A stretch of DNA of 64,000 nt from Lachnospiraceae bacterium (GCA_017427415.1 JAFRSU010000053.1:1-64000), one strand, 5' to 3'. Counted from the stretch's first letter, positions 1-7,661 are shown. Program-made: numbers and translations. Notes: a model not told the origin generated them from the sequence alone.

Positions 1-22
1 CCAAAATTCAGTATAAAAATTC

Positions 23-28
23 TTGACA
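23..28 (+). promoter_or_regulatory. putative sigma-A promoter (-35 TTGACA, -10 TATTTT)
   Basis: TTGACA at 23-28 is followed after 17 bp by TATTTT at 46-51, with TG directly before it (extended -10). It points into the possible membrane gene ending at 305. The element is seen; its activity is inferred. Confidence 0.4.
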
Positions 29-76
29 AGGACCAATAATTTATGTATTTTAAAAAAGAGCCAAACAGTAGCAATA

Positions 77-305
77 ATGCTATTGTTTGACTCAATAATT
101 ATCTTAGGGAATCTAATTTACAGAAAAACTTTCACACACTCATGTCATTGTGTTCTATGCGATAAGTATTATTTTCGTACTGGCCGCAGGTTGGATTCAT
201 CCTTCGCATTACATTGATTATTCGTGGATCATCCCTTTCCTTCTTGTAAATATTCTTGTGGCGGTACCTCTTATAGCTACCGCATGGGTGTGCAGACGGA
301 GATAA
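77..305 (+). pseudogene. possible broken small membrane protein gene
   Basis: The frame ending with TAA TAA at 303-308 encodes a convincing C-terminal membrane segment (AISIIFVLAAGWIHPSHYID, then a second hydrophobic helix ending in WVCRRR) and is followed directly by a terminator hairpin. That frame is closed upstream by a stop at 114-116 and has no good start with a ribosome binding site; a GTG at 150 is the best in-frame candidate and would give 51 residues. A different frame upstream (ATG at 77) encodes another hydrophobic stretch, so one +1 frameshift would join them into a protein of about three helices. It may be a frameshifted relic or a short real protein with a weak start. I recognise no family. 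Confidence 0.3.
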
Positions 306-310
306 TAAAT

Positions 311-345
311 CACCGGGCCGGTTTTGACCGGTCCGGCTTTTGTTT
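311..345 (+). terminator. intrinsic terminator
   Basis: The inverted repeat ACCGGGCCGG / CCGGTCCGGC is followed by TTTTGTTT. It ends transcription of the membrane gene finishing at 305. Confidence 0.7.
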
Positions 346-399
346 ACCACACTAAAGGTTGTCCGTAACCCATGCTCCTATTTTCACAGCCCATTATTC

Positions 400-681
400 T
401 TACTGACATTTCTTTATCAAATTACTATCTTTAAAAGCCGCTTCCAACAATCTGGACAGAAAACCTCGATAATCTTTATCTATAGATTTTGCTCTGTTTA
501 ATGTTTCACGAGAAATTCGGATAGGAACAGAATCGAAACTATGAAACTGAGTCAACATTTTTTTGGTCATCTTTGGGGAATCTTCATCATAAACTATCGG
601 CATATTGCCTGCTCCGTTAATTTCATCGATCTCATCGTCAGTTAAATTTTTATTAATATCGCTCATCTTCATTCTCACCAT
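400..681 (-). CDS. brnA: BrnA-family antitoxin
   Basis: This is the antitoxin partner of the BrnT toxin gene immediately upstream. The C-terminal part (PIRISRETLNRAKSID, then FLSRLLEAAF) matches the ribbon-helix-helix-like DNA-binding end of BrnA proteins, which neutralise BrnT and repress their own promoter. I chose the ATG at 681 (93 residues, start MVRMKMSDINKN) because GGAGG lies 7 nt upstream; a second ATG at 687 sits too close to that site. The gene overlaps the end of brnT by 29 bp, as expected for translational coupling. The N-terminal half is acidic and variable. Identification rests mainly on pairing with BrnT and the C-terminal motif. Confidence 0.75.
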   Translation of the reverse strand: MVRMKMSDINKNLTDDEIDEINGAGNMPIVYDEDSPKMTKKMLTQFHSFDSVPIRISRETLNRAKSIDKDYRGFLSRLLEAAFKDSNLIKKCQ

Positions 682-973
682 AATCATACCTCCTTTGCTC
701 CTCAGCACTTGCCTTTCTGGCTGAAATAATACGTATGACATTATCTTTTCTGAAAGTGCATACTACAAACAGTACTTTTCCAACTTTCCCCAAAACATCA
801 TATCGTTCTTCATGGGGATGTTCCTCGTCATATCTGATTAATTTGTTATCGTCAAAAAATACTTTAATAGCAGTTTTAAAATGAATACCATGTTTTCGAT
901 AGTTAATGATTTCTTTATTCTCGTCCCATTCAAATTCAATATTCTGATAATCTAAATCAAAGTATTCATACAT
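653..973 (-). CDS. brnT: BrnT-family ribonuclease toxin (DUF497)
   Basis: The 106-residue protein carries the DUF497/BrnT signatures FEWDENKEIINYRKHGIHF near residue 14, RYDVLGKVGKVLFVVC in the middle and IRIISARKASAEEQRRY near the C-terminus. BrnT toxins have a RelE-like fold and act as ribosome-independent or -associated ribonucleases that stop translation (family knowledge). The usual BrnT length is about 90-110 residues, so the gene looks complete. GGAG lies upstream of the ATG at 973. It is the first gene of a two-gene operon with brnA and has its own strong promoter. Confidence 0.88.
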   Translation of the reverse strand: MYEYFDLDYQNIEFEWDENKEIINYRKHGIHFKTAIKVFFDDNKLIRYDEEHPHEERYDVLGKVGKVLFVVCTFRKDNVIRIISARKASAEEQRRYDYGENEDERY

Positions 974-1011
974 AACGATATCTCCATATTTTTACTGTTC
1001 CTTCATATGCT

Positions 1012-1056
1012 ATTATACCATGAATCACTTATTGCAGCAACTTTTTTTTGTTGCTG
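1012..1056 (-). promoter_or_regulatory. brnTA promoter overlapping a perfect palindrome (candidate BrnA operator)
   Basis: On the minus strand, TTGCTG (1040-1035) and TATAAT (1017-1012) are separated by exactly 17 bp. The -35 lies wholly inside one arm of the perfect inverted repeat CAGCAAC (1035-1041), eight T, GTTGCTG (1050-1056). BrnA antitoxins autoregulate by binding near their promoter, so the palindrome is a natural operator candidate. The promoter is seen; operator function is inferred. Confidence 0.7.
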
Positions 1057-1118
1057 TACAAAGTGCCCTCAAATAGTAACTCTCTGGTTGAAAGTATATC
1101 TAAGGTTATCTTTAATCC

Positions 1119-1147
1119 TTGCATCGCTGTAAGTTTTATGTTATACT
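1119..1147 (+). promoter_or_regulatory. sigma-A promoter for the zinc-ribbon membrane gene
   Basis: TTGCAT (1119-1124), a 17-bp spacer and TATACT (1142-1147) lie 52 bp before the start codon at 1199. Confidence 0.6.
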
Positions 1148-1198
1148 TTTAGTGGATTTTTTTAGGGTTTATATAAAAATCAGGAGAGGGTAGTTAAA

Positions 1199-2701
1199 AT
1201 GGATACAACAAGTTATTTTGCAGGTAACAGCGACAAGTGCCCTAAATGCGGAGCGGCGAAGGTGTTCAGTGCATTACGTTGTCCTGCATGCGGGACCGAA
1301 TACGCAGCAGCCGTACCGAACAGGAGCGCAGGTGGTGCGAATGCCGGATTTACGAGTACGAGTGCAAGCAACTTCGATCTGAATGCTTCTTTTTCGGCTT
1401 ATAAGAAGTCCATAGAGCCGCAGGCTGAGTCAGCAGAGGCCACAGCTGTAGGGGCTGCTGCAGGGATTGCAGCTGCAGGTGTTGCCGGGGCTGTCAATAC
1501 AGCTGCACAGGGCGGGGACTCCGTTTTGTCAAATATCGCCGAGTTGGATAAGCCGGCGGAGCTTGATCCCATAGCCAGAAAGCTGCAGGAGATGTCCAAG
1601 CAGAACAGTGCACCGGCACCCAACGGTAATCCTGCTCCTATGCCGGGAGTATATATACCGGGAGCATCTAACCGGAGTTCTACATATCAGGGAAGCCAGG
1701 TTCAGAGTAATCCTTATCAAGGCGTGCAACCCCAGGGTACATCATATCAAGGTGCTCAGCAGAGTAATGCTCCTGCACCGGGTGTATGGTATCCGGGTAT
1801 GCCTGCTCAAAGTAATGCCGGGCAGGGGACTTCGTATCAGGGAGGTGCCGGTCAGGCATCATCCAGTCAAGGTTCTGCTCCTCAGGGTATGCGTTTCCAG
1901 GGACGCCCGCAGGAGTCACAGGTGAGCGGATACAACGGTGCGCCGGGTATGGCGGGTAACGGAGCCCCGGGAGCATCGCCTTATGCTTCACCTTATGCAT
2001 CGCCCAATTTCGGGGCTTATGGCAGCGGTATAACCGAAAAACCGAAGAAGAGCATAGGCAGCAAGATTTTTGTGGCCATCCTTTTACTTGGATTGGCTGC
2101 ACTTATCGGATACGGTGTATACAAATACAACAACAGTGATAAAAACGAGAACGGTGTAAGTTACTCTACCGGTCAGTCGGGAAACGGCATGTATACAAAT
2201 GACTGGGCAGAGCTTAAGATAGACTTAAGCAAGGAAATAACCGATCAGTCCTTCTATATGGATACCCCGTCCATAAAATCAACGATAGACAACCTGAATT
2301 ATCAATGGCGTGATAAGGATGCGGATGCTGTCGGAGTGTTCCTTGCCGGAAAAGAATTCCATGATGGCTTTGCCAATGGTATGCTCCCTGCTGTCATGAT
2401 GTATGTCATAACCGACAACTCATTTAATGCAAAGCTGTTCGGAGCAAAGGTCGAGGATTTCTTCTATGAGTACAGACTTACGGGCGGCGGTTTTTCTATG
2501 TCACTGAATAAGGCATCGGATATGGTTCTGTGCGGACAGACTTATAAAACCTTCGTTACATCCCTTCCTATGGGCGATGGCAGAAATCTCAATATGTATA
2601 TGTGCGTCAGACCTATAGGTAACAAGCTGGTGCTCCTTTACCTTTATGAAATCCCCGGTTACTATGAACTGAACACCTTGAAGAGTTATTTTATTGATTG
2701 A
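1199..2701 (+). CDS. zinc-ribbon, low-complexity-linker, single-pass membrane protein of unknown function
   Basis: The 500-residue protein starts at an ATG preceded by AGGAGAGGG. Residues about 14-33 form a zinc ribbon (CPKCGAAKVFSALRCPACG). A long linker rich in Ser, Ala, Gly, Pro and Gln follows, with many YQG units at residues about 160-240. A membrane helix (IFVAILLLGLAALIGYGVYK) sits near residue 290-310, then a folded C-terminal domain of about 190 residues that I do not recognise. The expected topology is zinc ribbon and linker in the cytoplasm and the C-terminal domain outside. The layout resembles other zinc-ribbon membrane proteins in this window (27087, 33179, 62578), but the C-terminal domain is different. 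Confidence 0.75.
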   Translation: MDTTSYFAGNSDKCPKCGAAKVFSALRCPACGTEYAAAVPNRSAGGANAGFTSTSASNFDLNASFSAYKKSIEPQAESAEATAVGAAAGIAAAGVAGAVNTAAQGGDSVLSNIAELDKPAELDPIARKLQEMSKQNSAPAPNGNPAPMPGVYIPGASNRSSTYQGSQVQSNPYQGVQPQGTSYQGAQQSNAPAPGVWYPGMPAQSNAGQGTSYQGGAGQASSSQGSAPQGMRFQGRPQESQVSGYNGAPGMAGNGAPGASPYASPYASPNFGAYGSGITEKPKKSIGSKIFVAILLLGLAALIGYGVYKYNNSDKNENGVSYSTGQSGNGMYTNDWAELKIDLSKEITDQSFYMDTPSIKSTIDNLNYQWRDKDADAVGVFLAGKEFHDGFANGMLPAVMMYVITDNSFNAKLFGAKVEDFFYEYRLTGGGFSMSLNKASDMVLCGQTYKTFVTSLPMGDGRNLNMYMCVRPIGNKLVLLYLYEIPGYYELNTLKSYFID

Positions 2702-2712
2702 TCTGGTTAAGT

Positions 2713-2758
2713 AAAAGGACGCTTTCAGGCTTAAATGTCTGTTGGCGTTCTTTTTGTT
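2713..2758 (+). terminator. intrinsic terminator
   Basis: A 10-bp stem (AAAAGGACGC at 2713-2722 with GCGTTCTTTT at 2745-2754, one G-U pair) runs into a T tract just after the gene ending at 2701. Confidence 0.65.
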
Positions 2759-2834
2759 TAACTTGATAATTATTTGGTTATATAGTATTATTATACTTGG
2801 ATTTGAAGAGTATGGTGATAGAATGGAGAATCAA

Positions 2835-2848
2835 TAGTACCTGACCCC
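2835..2848 (+). repeat. TAGTACCTGACCCC dispersed motif, copy 1
   Basis: The 14-bp motif recurs at 6483-6496 in the same position relative to a homologous gene. It matches the ends of the longer palindromic elements at 21085 and 62295-62428. See findings. Confidence 0.6.
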
Positions 2849-2872
2849 TTTATGGAGAATAAATAAACCGCT

Positions 2873-3523
2873 ATGAATAAAATAGATAATAATATAACTA
2901 ACACAGGTGCTGCGGATAGCATAAGTACCATGGAAAACAATTCAAAAAAATCAGCTGCTAAGGAAATCCTTTTTACCCTTCTTACATATGCGGTGCTGTA
3001 TGTCATTTCGTTCCTTTTATTGATATTGCTTATAAGAACACCGCTGTTAAAGGGCATGCATGTGCTCATGTACCGCGGCATAGTGATGATCGTGCTGGCA
3101 GGTATCATGGCGTCGGCGCTTTTAGTCCTTTTTAGAAAGTGGCGGAAGATCACTTGGCTTTCGGCTAAGGATGTGGTGCTGGTATTTATCCTTACCTGCA
3201 GCATCAATATGGTATTTTTTACACTTATCCCTGTCACTGTGGAGAGGTCTGTGTCAGTGTTCATGCTTAGTTATATGGATACATATTCCGACAGGACTTA
3301 TACAGAGGATGAGGTGGCCGAGATATTCGTAGAGAAGTACGTGGATGAGTATGGGGCTTTTGAGAAGAGGTTCGACGAGCAGCTGACAACCGGCACCATT
3401 GTGCAGAACGCAGACGGTACCTACAGCATCACTGATAAAGGTCGGTTTATAGTAAAACTATTCCGACTGATATCTGACATATTTGATACTGATGAGCGTT
3501 TGGTAAATCCGGCTCAACGGTAG
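2873..3523 (+). CDS. membrane protein of unknown function
   Basis: The 216-residue protein has a polar N-terminus and then three or four hydrophobic helices (about residues 30-55, 65-85 and 100-125), followed by a soluble acidic domain of about 80 residues beginning at MDTYSDRTYTEDEVAEIFVE. That soluble domain is duplicated almost exactly in the short gene at 6521. The ribosome binding site is weak (GGAG about 15 nt before the ATG). I recognise no family. The helices suggest it sits in the cytoplasmic membrane with the C-terminal domain on one face. Confidence 0.65.
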   Translation: MNKIDNNITNTGAADSISTMENNSKKSAAKEILFTLLTYAVLYVISFLLLILLIRTPLLKGMHVLMYRGIVMIVLAGIMASALLVLFRKWRKITWLSAKDVVLVFILTCSINMVFFTLIPVTVERSVSVFMLSYMDTYSDRTYTEDEVAEIFVEKYVDEYGAFEKRFDEQLTTGTIVQNADGTYSITDKGRFIVKLFRLISDIFDTDERLVNPAQR

Positions 3524-3557
3524 ACTATCAAAAAAGTGCGAGCATACTTTATATTTT

Positions 3558-3590
3558 GTGATCGATCACAGGGATGGTTCTCTGATTGAT
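3558..3590. repeat. GGGATGGTTCTCT short hairpin element, copy 1
   Basis: The core GGGATGGTTCTCT is flanked by ATCA and TGAT arms. It belongs to the same family as 6321-6346 and 39819-39846. Confidence 0.55.
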
Positions 3591-3652
3591 TTTGAGAGGA
3601 TGGGCCAATTACCGTAACATAAAAAACAGGGACTACTACTTAATGTAAGAAT

Positions 3653-3695
3653 AACCTCTTGATACCAGTAGTGTATCAAGAGGCTATTTTATTAT
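3653..3695. terminator. bidirectional terminator
   Basis: CCTCTTGATAC and GTATCAAGAGG form an 11-bp perfect stem around a 7-nt loop, followed by CTATTTTATT on the plus strand. It lies between the gene ending at 3523 (+) and the nuclease gene ending at 3706 (-). Confidence 0.7.
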
Positions 3696-3705
3696 AGTTA
3701 TCTAA

Positions 3706-4695
3706 TCAATTACGCTTATTTTCCTTGAGCCATTTTTGATGGTACTTTTTTGCATTTTCATCGGATGCTCCTGATAAAATCTGAGCTTCCTCGTAGGATT
3801 TTCCGCGGTCGAGACAGTTTTTGAAACAAGTGTATTCGGCTTCAAATCGGCCTTTTTCTATACCTTTTTCGATTCCCTTTTGTTCGATTGCATCAGCATA
3901 TGTGCACATACCAATCACCTCCTCGTATTCTCTTGTCATAGGTAATCCATAATGTTCCTGTAATTTTGCAACTTTTACTTCCCCGGTCATTCTTTCGTCA
4001 AATAGATCGGTAAGTAGTTTTATTGTTTTATTATCGGTTCCGGCTGTATCATGTTTTTCACTAATATTTATGAGTATGGCAGTCAATATGTCATACCGGG
4101 GGTTATCATCATTGTAACCCACAAGGAAGTCTCTTTTTATGTCATATTTCTCTATTGAGTTAGCTCTTTTTTGGGCTGTTTCAGTACATATCCAAATAGA
4201 ATAGACCTTTTTTATATTTCCGTATTTGATAGGATCATCATTATGTGTCGTGAATTCTTTTCCCTGTTGTGACGAAATCATACGGGCACAGTAGAACAGG
4301 GCTCTTAATGAGATATCATACCCCGGTTGGTCTTCGTTTTGAGACTCAATATTGATAATAAGTTTTATATATTTATTATCTTTTTCCGGAATTTTCAGGT
4401 ATGTCATCACATCATATGTGATATACTCACCATCTGCCTGTGGTGATTCAGTATGAAGACCTGAGATTTTTTCCATTGGTATGTCGTCGAGGGGAACTTC
4501 GCTTATGATAACATCTCCCTCGATGCACCTTTCAATCTGATCAAAACTCATGCCTTGACATTCGACCACAACTTCTTTAAATATCCTGGCAAGTAGTGGT
4601 TTGAAAGCCAAGATTCTTTTTACGGTTTTATCAAGTTTATTCTTGATGGATTCCGTGGATTGAATGACTTTTCCAAATTCAGTTAATTGTTTCAT
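3706..4695 (-). CDS. PD-(D/E)XK nuclease-family putative transposase (Rpn-like)
   Basis: The 329-residue protein resembles the PD-(D/E)XK nuclease family 'transposase' proteins (PF12784/Rpn type) that are abundant in Lachnospiraceae. Typical segments are YITYDVMTYLKIPEKDNKYI, LIINIESQNED (the E-x-Q core of the nuclease fold) and GYDISLRALFYCARMISSQ, followed by a helical tail with the repeated IEKGIEKG. Rpn proteins promote RecA-independent recombination by DNA cleavage (family knowledge). I chose the ATG at 4695 because AGAGAGG lies 6 nt upstream; a longer frame has no binding site. It is a single gene facing the DUF3791-Fic gene divergently and lies inside the segment bounded by the duplicated gene fragments. 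Confidence 0.75.
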   Translation of the reverse strand: MKQLTEFGKVIQSTESIKNKLDKTVKRILAFKPLLARIFKEVVVECQGMSFDQIERCIEGDVIISEVPLDDIPMEKISGLHTESPQADGEYITYDVMTYLKIPEKDNKYIKLIINIESQNEDQPGYDISLRALFYCARMISSQQGKEFTTHNDDPIKYGNIKKVYSIWICTETAQKRANSIEKYDIKRDFLVGYNDDNPRYDILTAILINISEKHDTAGTDNKTIKLLTDLFDERMTGEVKVAKLQEHYGLPMTREYEEVIGMCTYADAIEQKGIEKGIEKGRFEAEYTCFKNCLDRGKSYEEAQILSGASDENAKKYHQKWLKENKRN

Positions 4696-4734
4696 TATCC
4701 TCTCTTTCCGGATAGGAAAACAGAGGGATATCAA

Positions 4735-5117
4735 TTTATATGTGACAGCCCTTATCCCTACCCTATTTTGTTGTTTAGCAGGAATAAAAACCGACTGTCC
4801 GAGTTAAAACCTAACTTGTGTTTGTTTGGCGTGACGTGTAACACAAGTTGTACGGAACAAATGCTTTGATAATACAGTGAAAAGGGTTTTATGTAATTAA
4901 CCAATAATGTTGAAATCCGGATATAATGGACGGAAGATATTATCTTATATCGGATTCACTGAATTACTTAAGCGAATGATTGATATCTTGCTAATTATAT
5001 TAATAACATATGTAGTATGAAAAATCAAGGAATTTTATGTCGGGGATTTGTTTACTTTTCCTTTGATAACGTGTATAATAATTATACATAAAGGGAGTTA
5101 TTTGAATAGGGGTAAAA
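4735..5117. other. intergenic region with a perfect palindrome
   Basis: This stretch between divergent genes is AT-rich. It contains a perfect 10-bp inverted repeat, AACTTGTGTT at 4813-4822 and AACACAAGTT at 4840-4849, without a T tract, and the fic promoter at 5051-5079. I see no further gene. Confidence 0.5.
5051..5079 (+). promoter_or_regulatory. sigma-A promoter for the Fic gene
   Basis: TTTACT (5051-5056), a 17-bp spacer and a consensus TATAAT (5074-5079) lie 38 bp before the ATG at 5118. Confidence 0.6.
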
Positions 5118-6308
5118 ATGAGTACTCTGAAAAAGAGAATAAACTATACAGTAGCATGTATTAACGAATTTGCTGATAGATTTAATATTTCATCAAAAGA
5201 AGCGTTTGGATATTTGCATGAGAATTCGGGCATTGCTTTTTTGAAGGATAATTATGATATTGAGCATACGCTTAGTTTTGATGATGCGGTGGAGGATCTT
5301 ATACTTATATGTAAAAAGAATGCTAGAGAAAAGGCCTTTGAGGAATCTTTTCTGTATAAATCTGACAAAATTGATATAGTAAAACAGATGATGGAGTATA
5401 TGATCCAGGACCTTGTGGAGATTATCTCTGAAGATCAGAAAATCGAGTATGATTTAGCGCTTGCGGGATTATATAAATCTCAGATATATGAAAAAATAAT
5501 GGATCAGGATACAGGATTGTACAGAGAAAGTCCGGCTTATGTGTACGGATTGTATCAAGATGAAATGACATATTACGATAAAACAGTTGCATGGTGGAAA
5601 AGCCGGAATATAAAGACTGAGGCCGAACTTGCAGAAGTTATGAACGACCACGGCATTTTGCTGGCGTATCATTCCGGAAAAATCGAAAATGATAATATAA
5701 CATACAACGATGTCCGTGAGATATTTGATCACGACGGTGTTACATCCTATACCGGAGATCTGCGTACGTTGCTTGAAATCCGTAATTTAAAGGATGCATA
5801 TGAACTCCTGCTTATCTCTTTTGGACAGCACAGGGAGATGGATGAAGGATTGGTAAAAGAATTTCAAGCCAGACTTACGCAGAATACCTATGATACCAGA
5901 AGATGGCAGCTGGGTGAAAGACCCGGTGAATATAAACATCACGATTATATCACCGGACGGAATGAGATAGGCGCAGCTGCGGAGGATACACCTGAAGAAA
6001 TGGCAGAACTGATGGAGGAATTCCATGATGTACCTGCAGAAAAAGCTTTGACGGTTGCAGCTTATTTTCATGCCAAATTTGAAAATATCCACCCGTTTGC
6101 TGACGGCAATGGCAGAACTGGTCGTATGGTAATGAATTATCTGTTGTTGTACCTGGGGCATCCGCCGATCATAATTCATGAAGAAGACCGAAAAGAGTAC
6201 TATAAAGGCTTGGAAGCCTGGGATGAAGAGCAAAACCTCGAAGTATTGCTTGAATTCCTAAAGGAACAGACGGCTAAAACATGGAAAAAGCAGGTTGACC
6301 GGACTTAA
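5118..6308 (+). CDS. DUF3791-Fic fusion protein (class II Fic AMP-transferase)
   Basis: Residues about 8-68 (YTVACINEFADRFNISSKEA to SFDDAVEDLILICKKN) match DUF3791. A second module at about 90-150 contains YKSQIYEKIMDQDTGLYRES. The rest is a Fic domain with the catalytic motif HPFADGNGRTGR at about residues 325-336. Fic enzymes transfer AMP or another nucleotide to hydroxyl groups of target proteins. The sequence SGKIEN at about 186-191 fits the inhibitory motif (S/T)xxxE(G/N) that lies before the Fic domain in class II proteins, so the enzyme is predicted to be self-inhibited. AGGGG precedes the ATG. No separate antitoxin gene is adjacent, in line with the built-in inhibitor. Confidence 0.85.
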   Translation: MSTLKKRINYTVACINEFADRFNISSKEAFGYLHENSGIAFLKDNYDIEHTLSFDDAVEDLILICKKNAREKAFEESFLYKSDKIDIVKQMMEYMIQDLVEIISEDQKIEYDLALAGLYKSQIYEKIMDQDTGLYRESPAYVYGLYQDEMTYYDKTVAWWKSRNIKTEAELAEVMNDHGILLAYHSGKIENDNITYNDVREIFDHDGVTSYTGDLRTLLEIRNLKDAYELLLISFGQHREMDEGLVKEFQARLTQNTYDTRRWQLGERPGEYKHHDYITGRNEIGAAAEDTPEEMAELMEEFHDVPAEKALTVAAYFHAKFENIHPFADGNGRTGRMVMNYLLLYLGHPPIIIHEEDRKEYYKGLEAWDEEQNLEVLLEFLKEQTAKTWKKQVDRT

Positions 6309-6320
6309 CTATGTCTAGGT

Positions 6321-6346
6321 CAATCACCGGGACGGTTCTCTGATTG
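6321..6346. repeat. GGGACGGTTCTCT short hairpin element, copy 2
   Basis: CAATCA and TGATTG arms flank the core CCGGGACGGTTCTC, just after the fic stop codon. Confidence 0.6.
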
Positions 6347-6349
6347 AAA

Positions 6350-6412
6350 AATACCGCTAAGTGAAAGTTTGAAACAAAGCTTAACTTAGCGGTATTACTT
6401 ATTTTTACATCG
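6350..6412 (+). terminator. terminator hairpin made of an AATACCGCTAAGT repeat
   Basis: AATACCGCTAAGT (about 6350-6362) pairs with ACTTAGCGGTATT (about 6385-6397), followed by ACTTATTTTT. The same 13-mer recurs as a direct repeat at about 6413-6425, just before the next promoter. Confidence 0.6.
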
Positions 6413-6429
6413 AATACCGCTAAGTGAAC

Positions 6430-6458
6430 TTGACAGTAATGTGATTGGATTTTATAAT
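6430..6458 (+). promoter_or_regulatory. perfect-consensus sigma-A promoter before the gene fragment at 6521
   Basis: TTGACA (6430-6435), 17 bp and TATAAT (6453-6458) match the consensus at all twelve positions. A truncated duplicate therefore appears strongly transcribed. Confidence 0.75.
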
Positions 6459-6482
6459 TAAGTGTAACCTTTTTGCGAATAA

Positions 6483-6496
6483 TAGTACCTGACCCC
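6483..6496 (+). repeat. TAGTACCTGACCCC dispersed motif, copy 2
   Basis: This is identical to 2835-2848 and is followed by the same TATGGAG leader before the homologous reading frame. Confidence 0.6.
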
Positions 6497-6520
6497 TATA
6501 TGGAGGGAATATAAATCTAC

Positions 6521-6793
6521 ATGGATACATATTCCGATAGGACTTATACAGAGGATGAGGTGGCAAAGATTTTCGTAGAGAAGTACGTGGATGAGTATGG
6601 GGCTTTTGAGAAGAGGTTCGACGAGCAGCTGACAACCGGCACCATTGTGCAGAATGAAGACGGTACTTACAACATCACTGATAAGGGACGTTTTATAGTG
6701 AAGATGTTCCGTGCGATATCCGATGTATTTGATACCGATGAGCGGCTGGTAAGACCGGATATTACAGGCTGCTCACAGCAGGATTATGATTAA
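6521..6793 (+). CDS. truncated duplicate of the 2873 gene (soluble C-terminal domain only)
   Basis: The 90-residue product matches the last 80 or so residues of the 2873 protein with only a few substitutions (for example A to K in EDEVAKIF and N to D). All membrane helices are missing. The leader (TAGTACCTGACCCC, TATGGAGGG) is also shared, so the join falls exactly where an internal ATG (3275 in the parent) becomes the start. GGAGGG lies 13 nt before the ATG, which is rather far. The strong promoter at 6430 suggests that it is expressed. It could be a functional soluble version or simply a relic of duplication and deletion. Confidence 0.6.
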   Translation: MDTYSDRTYTEDEVAKIFVEKYVDEYGAFEKRFDEQLTTGTIVQNEDGTYNITDKGRFIVKMFRAISDVFDTDERLVRPDITGCSQQDYD

Positions 6794-6831
6794 ACGTTCT
6801 GCGTATTTACCATTCTTTTTTCTCTAGTGGT

Positions 6832-7482
6832 TTAAGATAGTTTTTTATTTAGATCACGCAAATTTCCAAAAAAGTTAAGTTCGGATTTTGATAAAGAACT
6901 GTAATGCAGTTTCAATTTGATAAGTTCCATAGAACATATTAAATCAGCTACTTGGAACAATTTGTAATCAATTGGCATTACTTTTCTAAAGATGGGATTA
7001 GGCAGAAGAGTATTAAAAATTGAAGAAAGAATTTTACTGACTTCGACCTGACCATTATCATAATATATTTTGACATCGTTATATTGTAGAAAAAGGTCAT
7101 AATGAGATATTATAAAGTTAGATATTTGTTTTGAAAGATTTCCAATAATATCTACAACATTTTCATAACTTTTTTTTGCTACATAAAAACAATGATAATG
7201 AATGTCAACTTGACGGATAAATGCTATCATTTTATTAAAAATACGTCGTCGTTCAGAAATAGTCATATTTGTATAGATTTCTTCTTTACGGATGATCGGT
7301 CCGGTATGTATACATAAATCAGATAATCCGATATTGATCAGTTCGCGATCTAGTCGTGATATAGTTTGCTGAATATCAATTTTTTGATCATGGAAAACCA
7401 TAGATATTATGTAATATGGAGAATGGTTGCTGAATTCACCGAAATCACCGGATTCATCAATAAAAATACTTAATTCTTTCAA
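6832..7482 (-). CDS. DUF3800 domain protein
   Basis: The 216-residue protein begins with the DUF3800 signature LSIFIDESGDFGEFS and carries a second acidic site near IYYDNGQVEVSKIL and an aspartate in FQVADLICSMELI. DUF3800 has an RNase H-like fold with conserved acidic residues and is common in mobile and defence-associated loci (family knowledge); no substrate is established. Translation seems to start at a TTG (7482), with GAGGT about 11 nt upstream; no in-frame ATG or GTG is available nearby. An intrinsic terminator-like hairpin lies directly upstream on the same strand. Confidence 0.8.
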   Translation of the reverse strand: MKELSIFIDESGDFGEFSNHSPYYIISMVFHDQKIDIQQTISRLDRELINIGLSDLCIHTGPIIRKEEIYTNMTISERRRIFNKMIAFIRQVDIHYHCFYVAKKSYENVVDIIGNLSKQISNFIISHYDLFLQYNDVKIYYDNGQVEVSKILSSIFNTLLPNPIFRKVMPIDYKLFQVADLICSMELIKLKLHYSSLSKSELNFFGNLRDLNKKLS

Positions 7483-7506
7483 GATTTTGGTTACCTCATA
7501 ATATTT

Positions 7507-7535
7507 TCAAAAAAAGCGGGGAACTTCCCCGCAAA
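7507..7535 (-). terminator. terminator hairpin immediately 5' of the DUF3800 gene
   Basis: Read on the minus strand, GCGGGG-AAGTT-CCCCGC is followed by seven T, and the DUF3800 start codon is only about 25 nt further on. It could end a short upstream RNA or act as an attenuator. Whether a transcript starts in the AT-rich stretch at 7570-7640 (which contains TATAAT on the minus strand) is unproven. Confidence 0.55.
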
Positions 7536-7661
7536 AGATGGACCTGGGTCAAAGACGACCAGCCCGAAAAAATACAATAATAAATATTAATTACAATTAT
7601 TATATATCATATTTTTAGAGAATAATCAATAGTATTTTATTAATTCGAGAGGAACATGGTA

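Noticed and set aside
7483..7600. Type III toxin-antitoxin (ToxIN-like) RNA repeats before the DUF3800 gene
   Set aside because: A terminator is present but there are no tandem repeats, and DUF3800 is not a ToxN-family protein.
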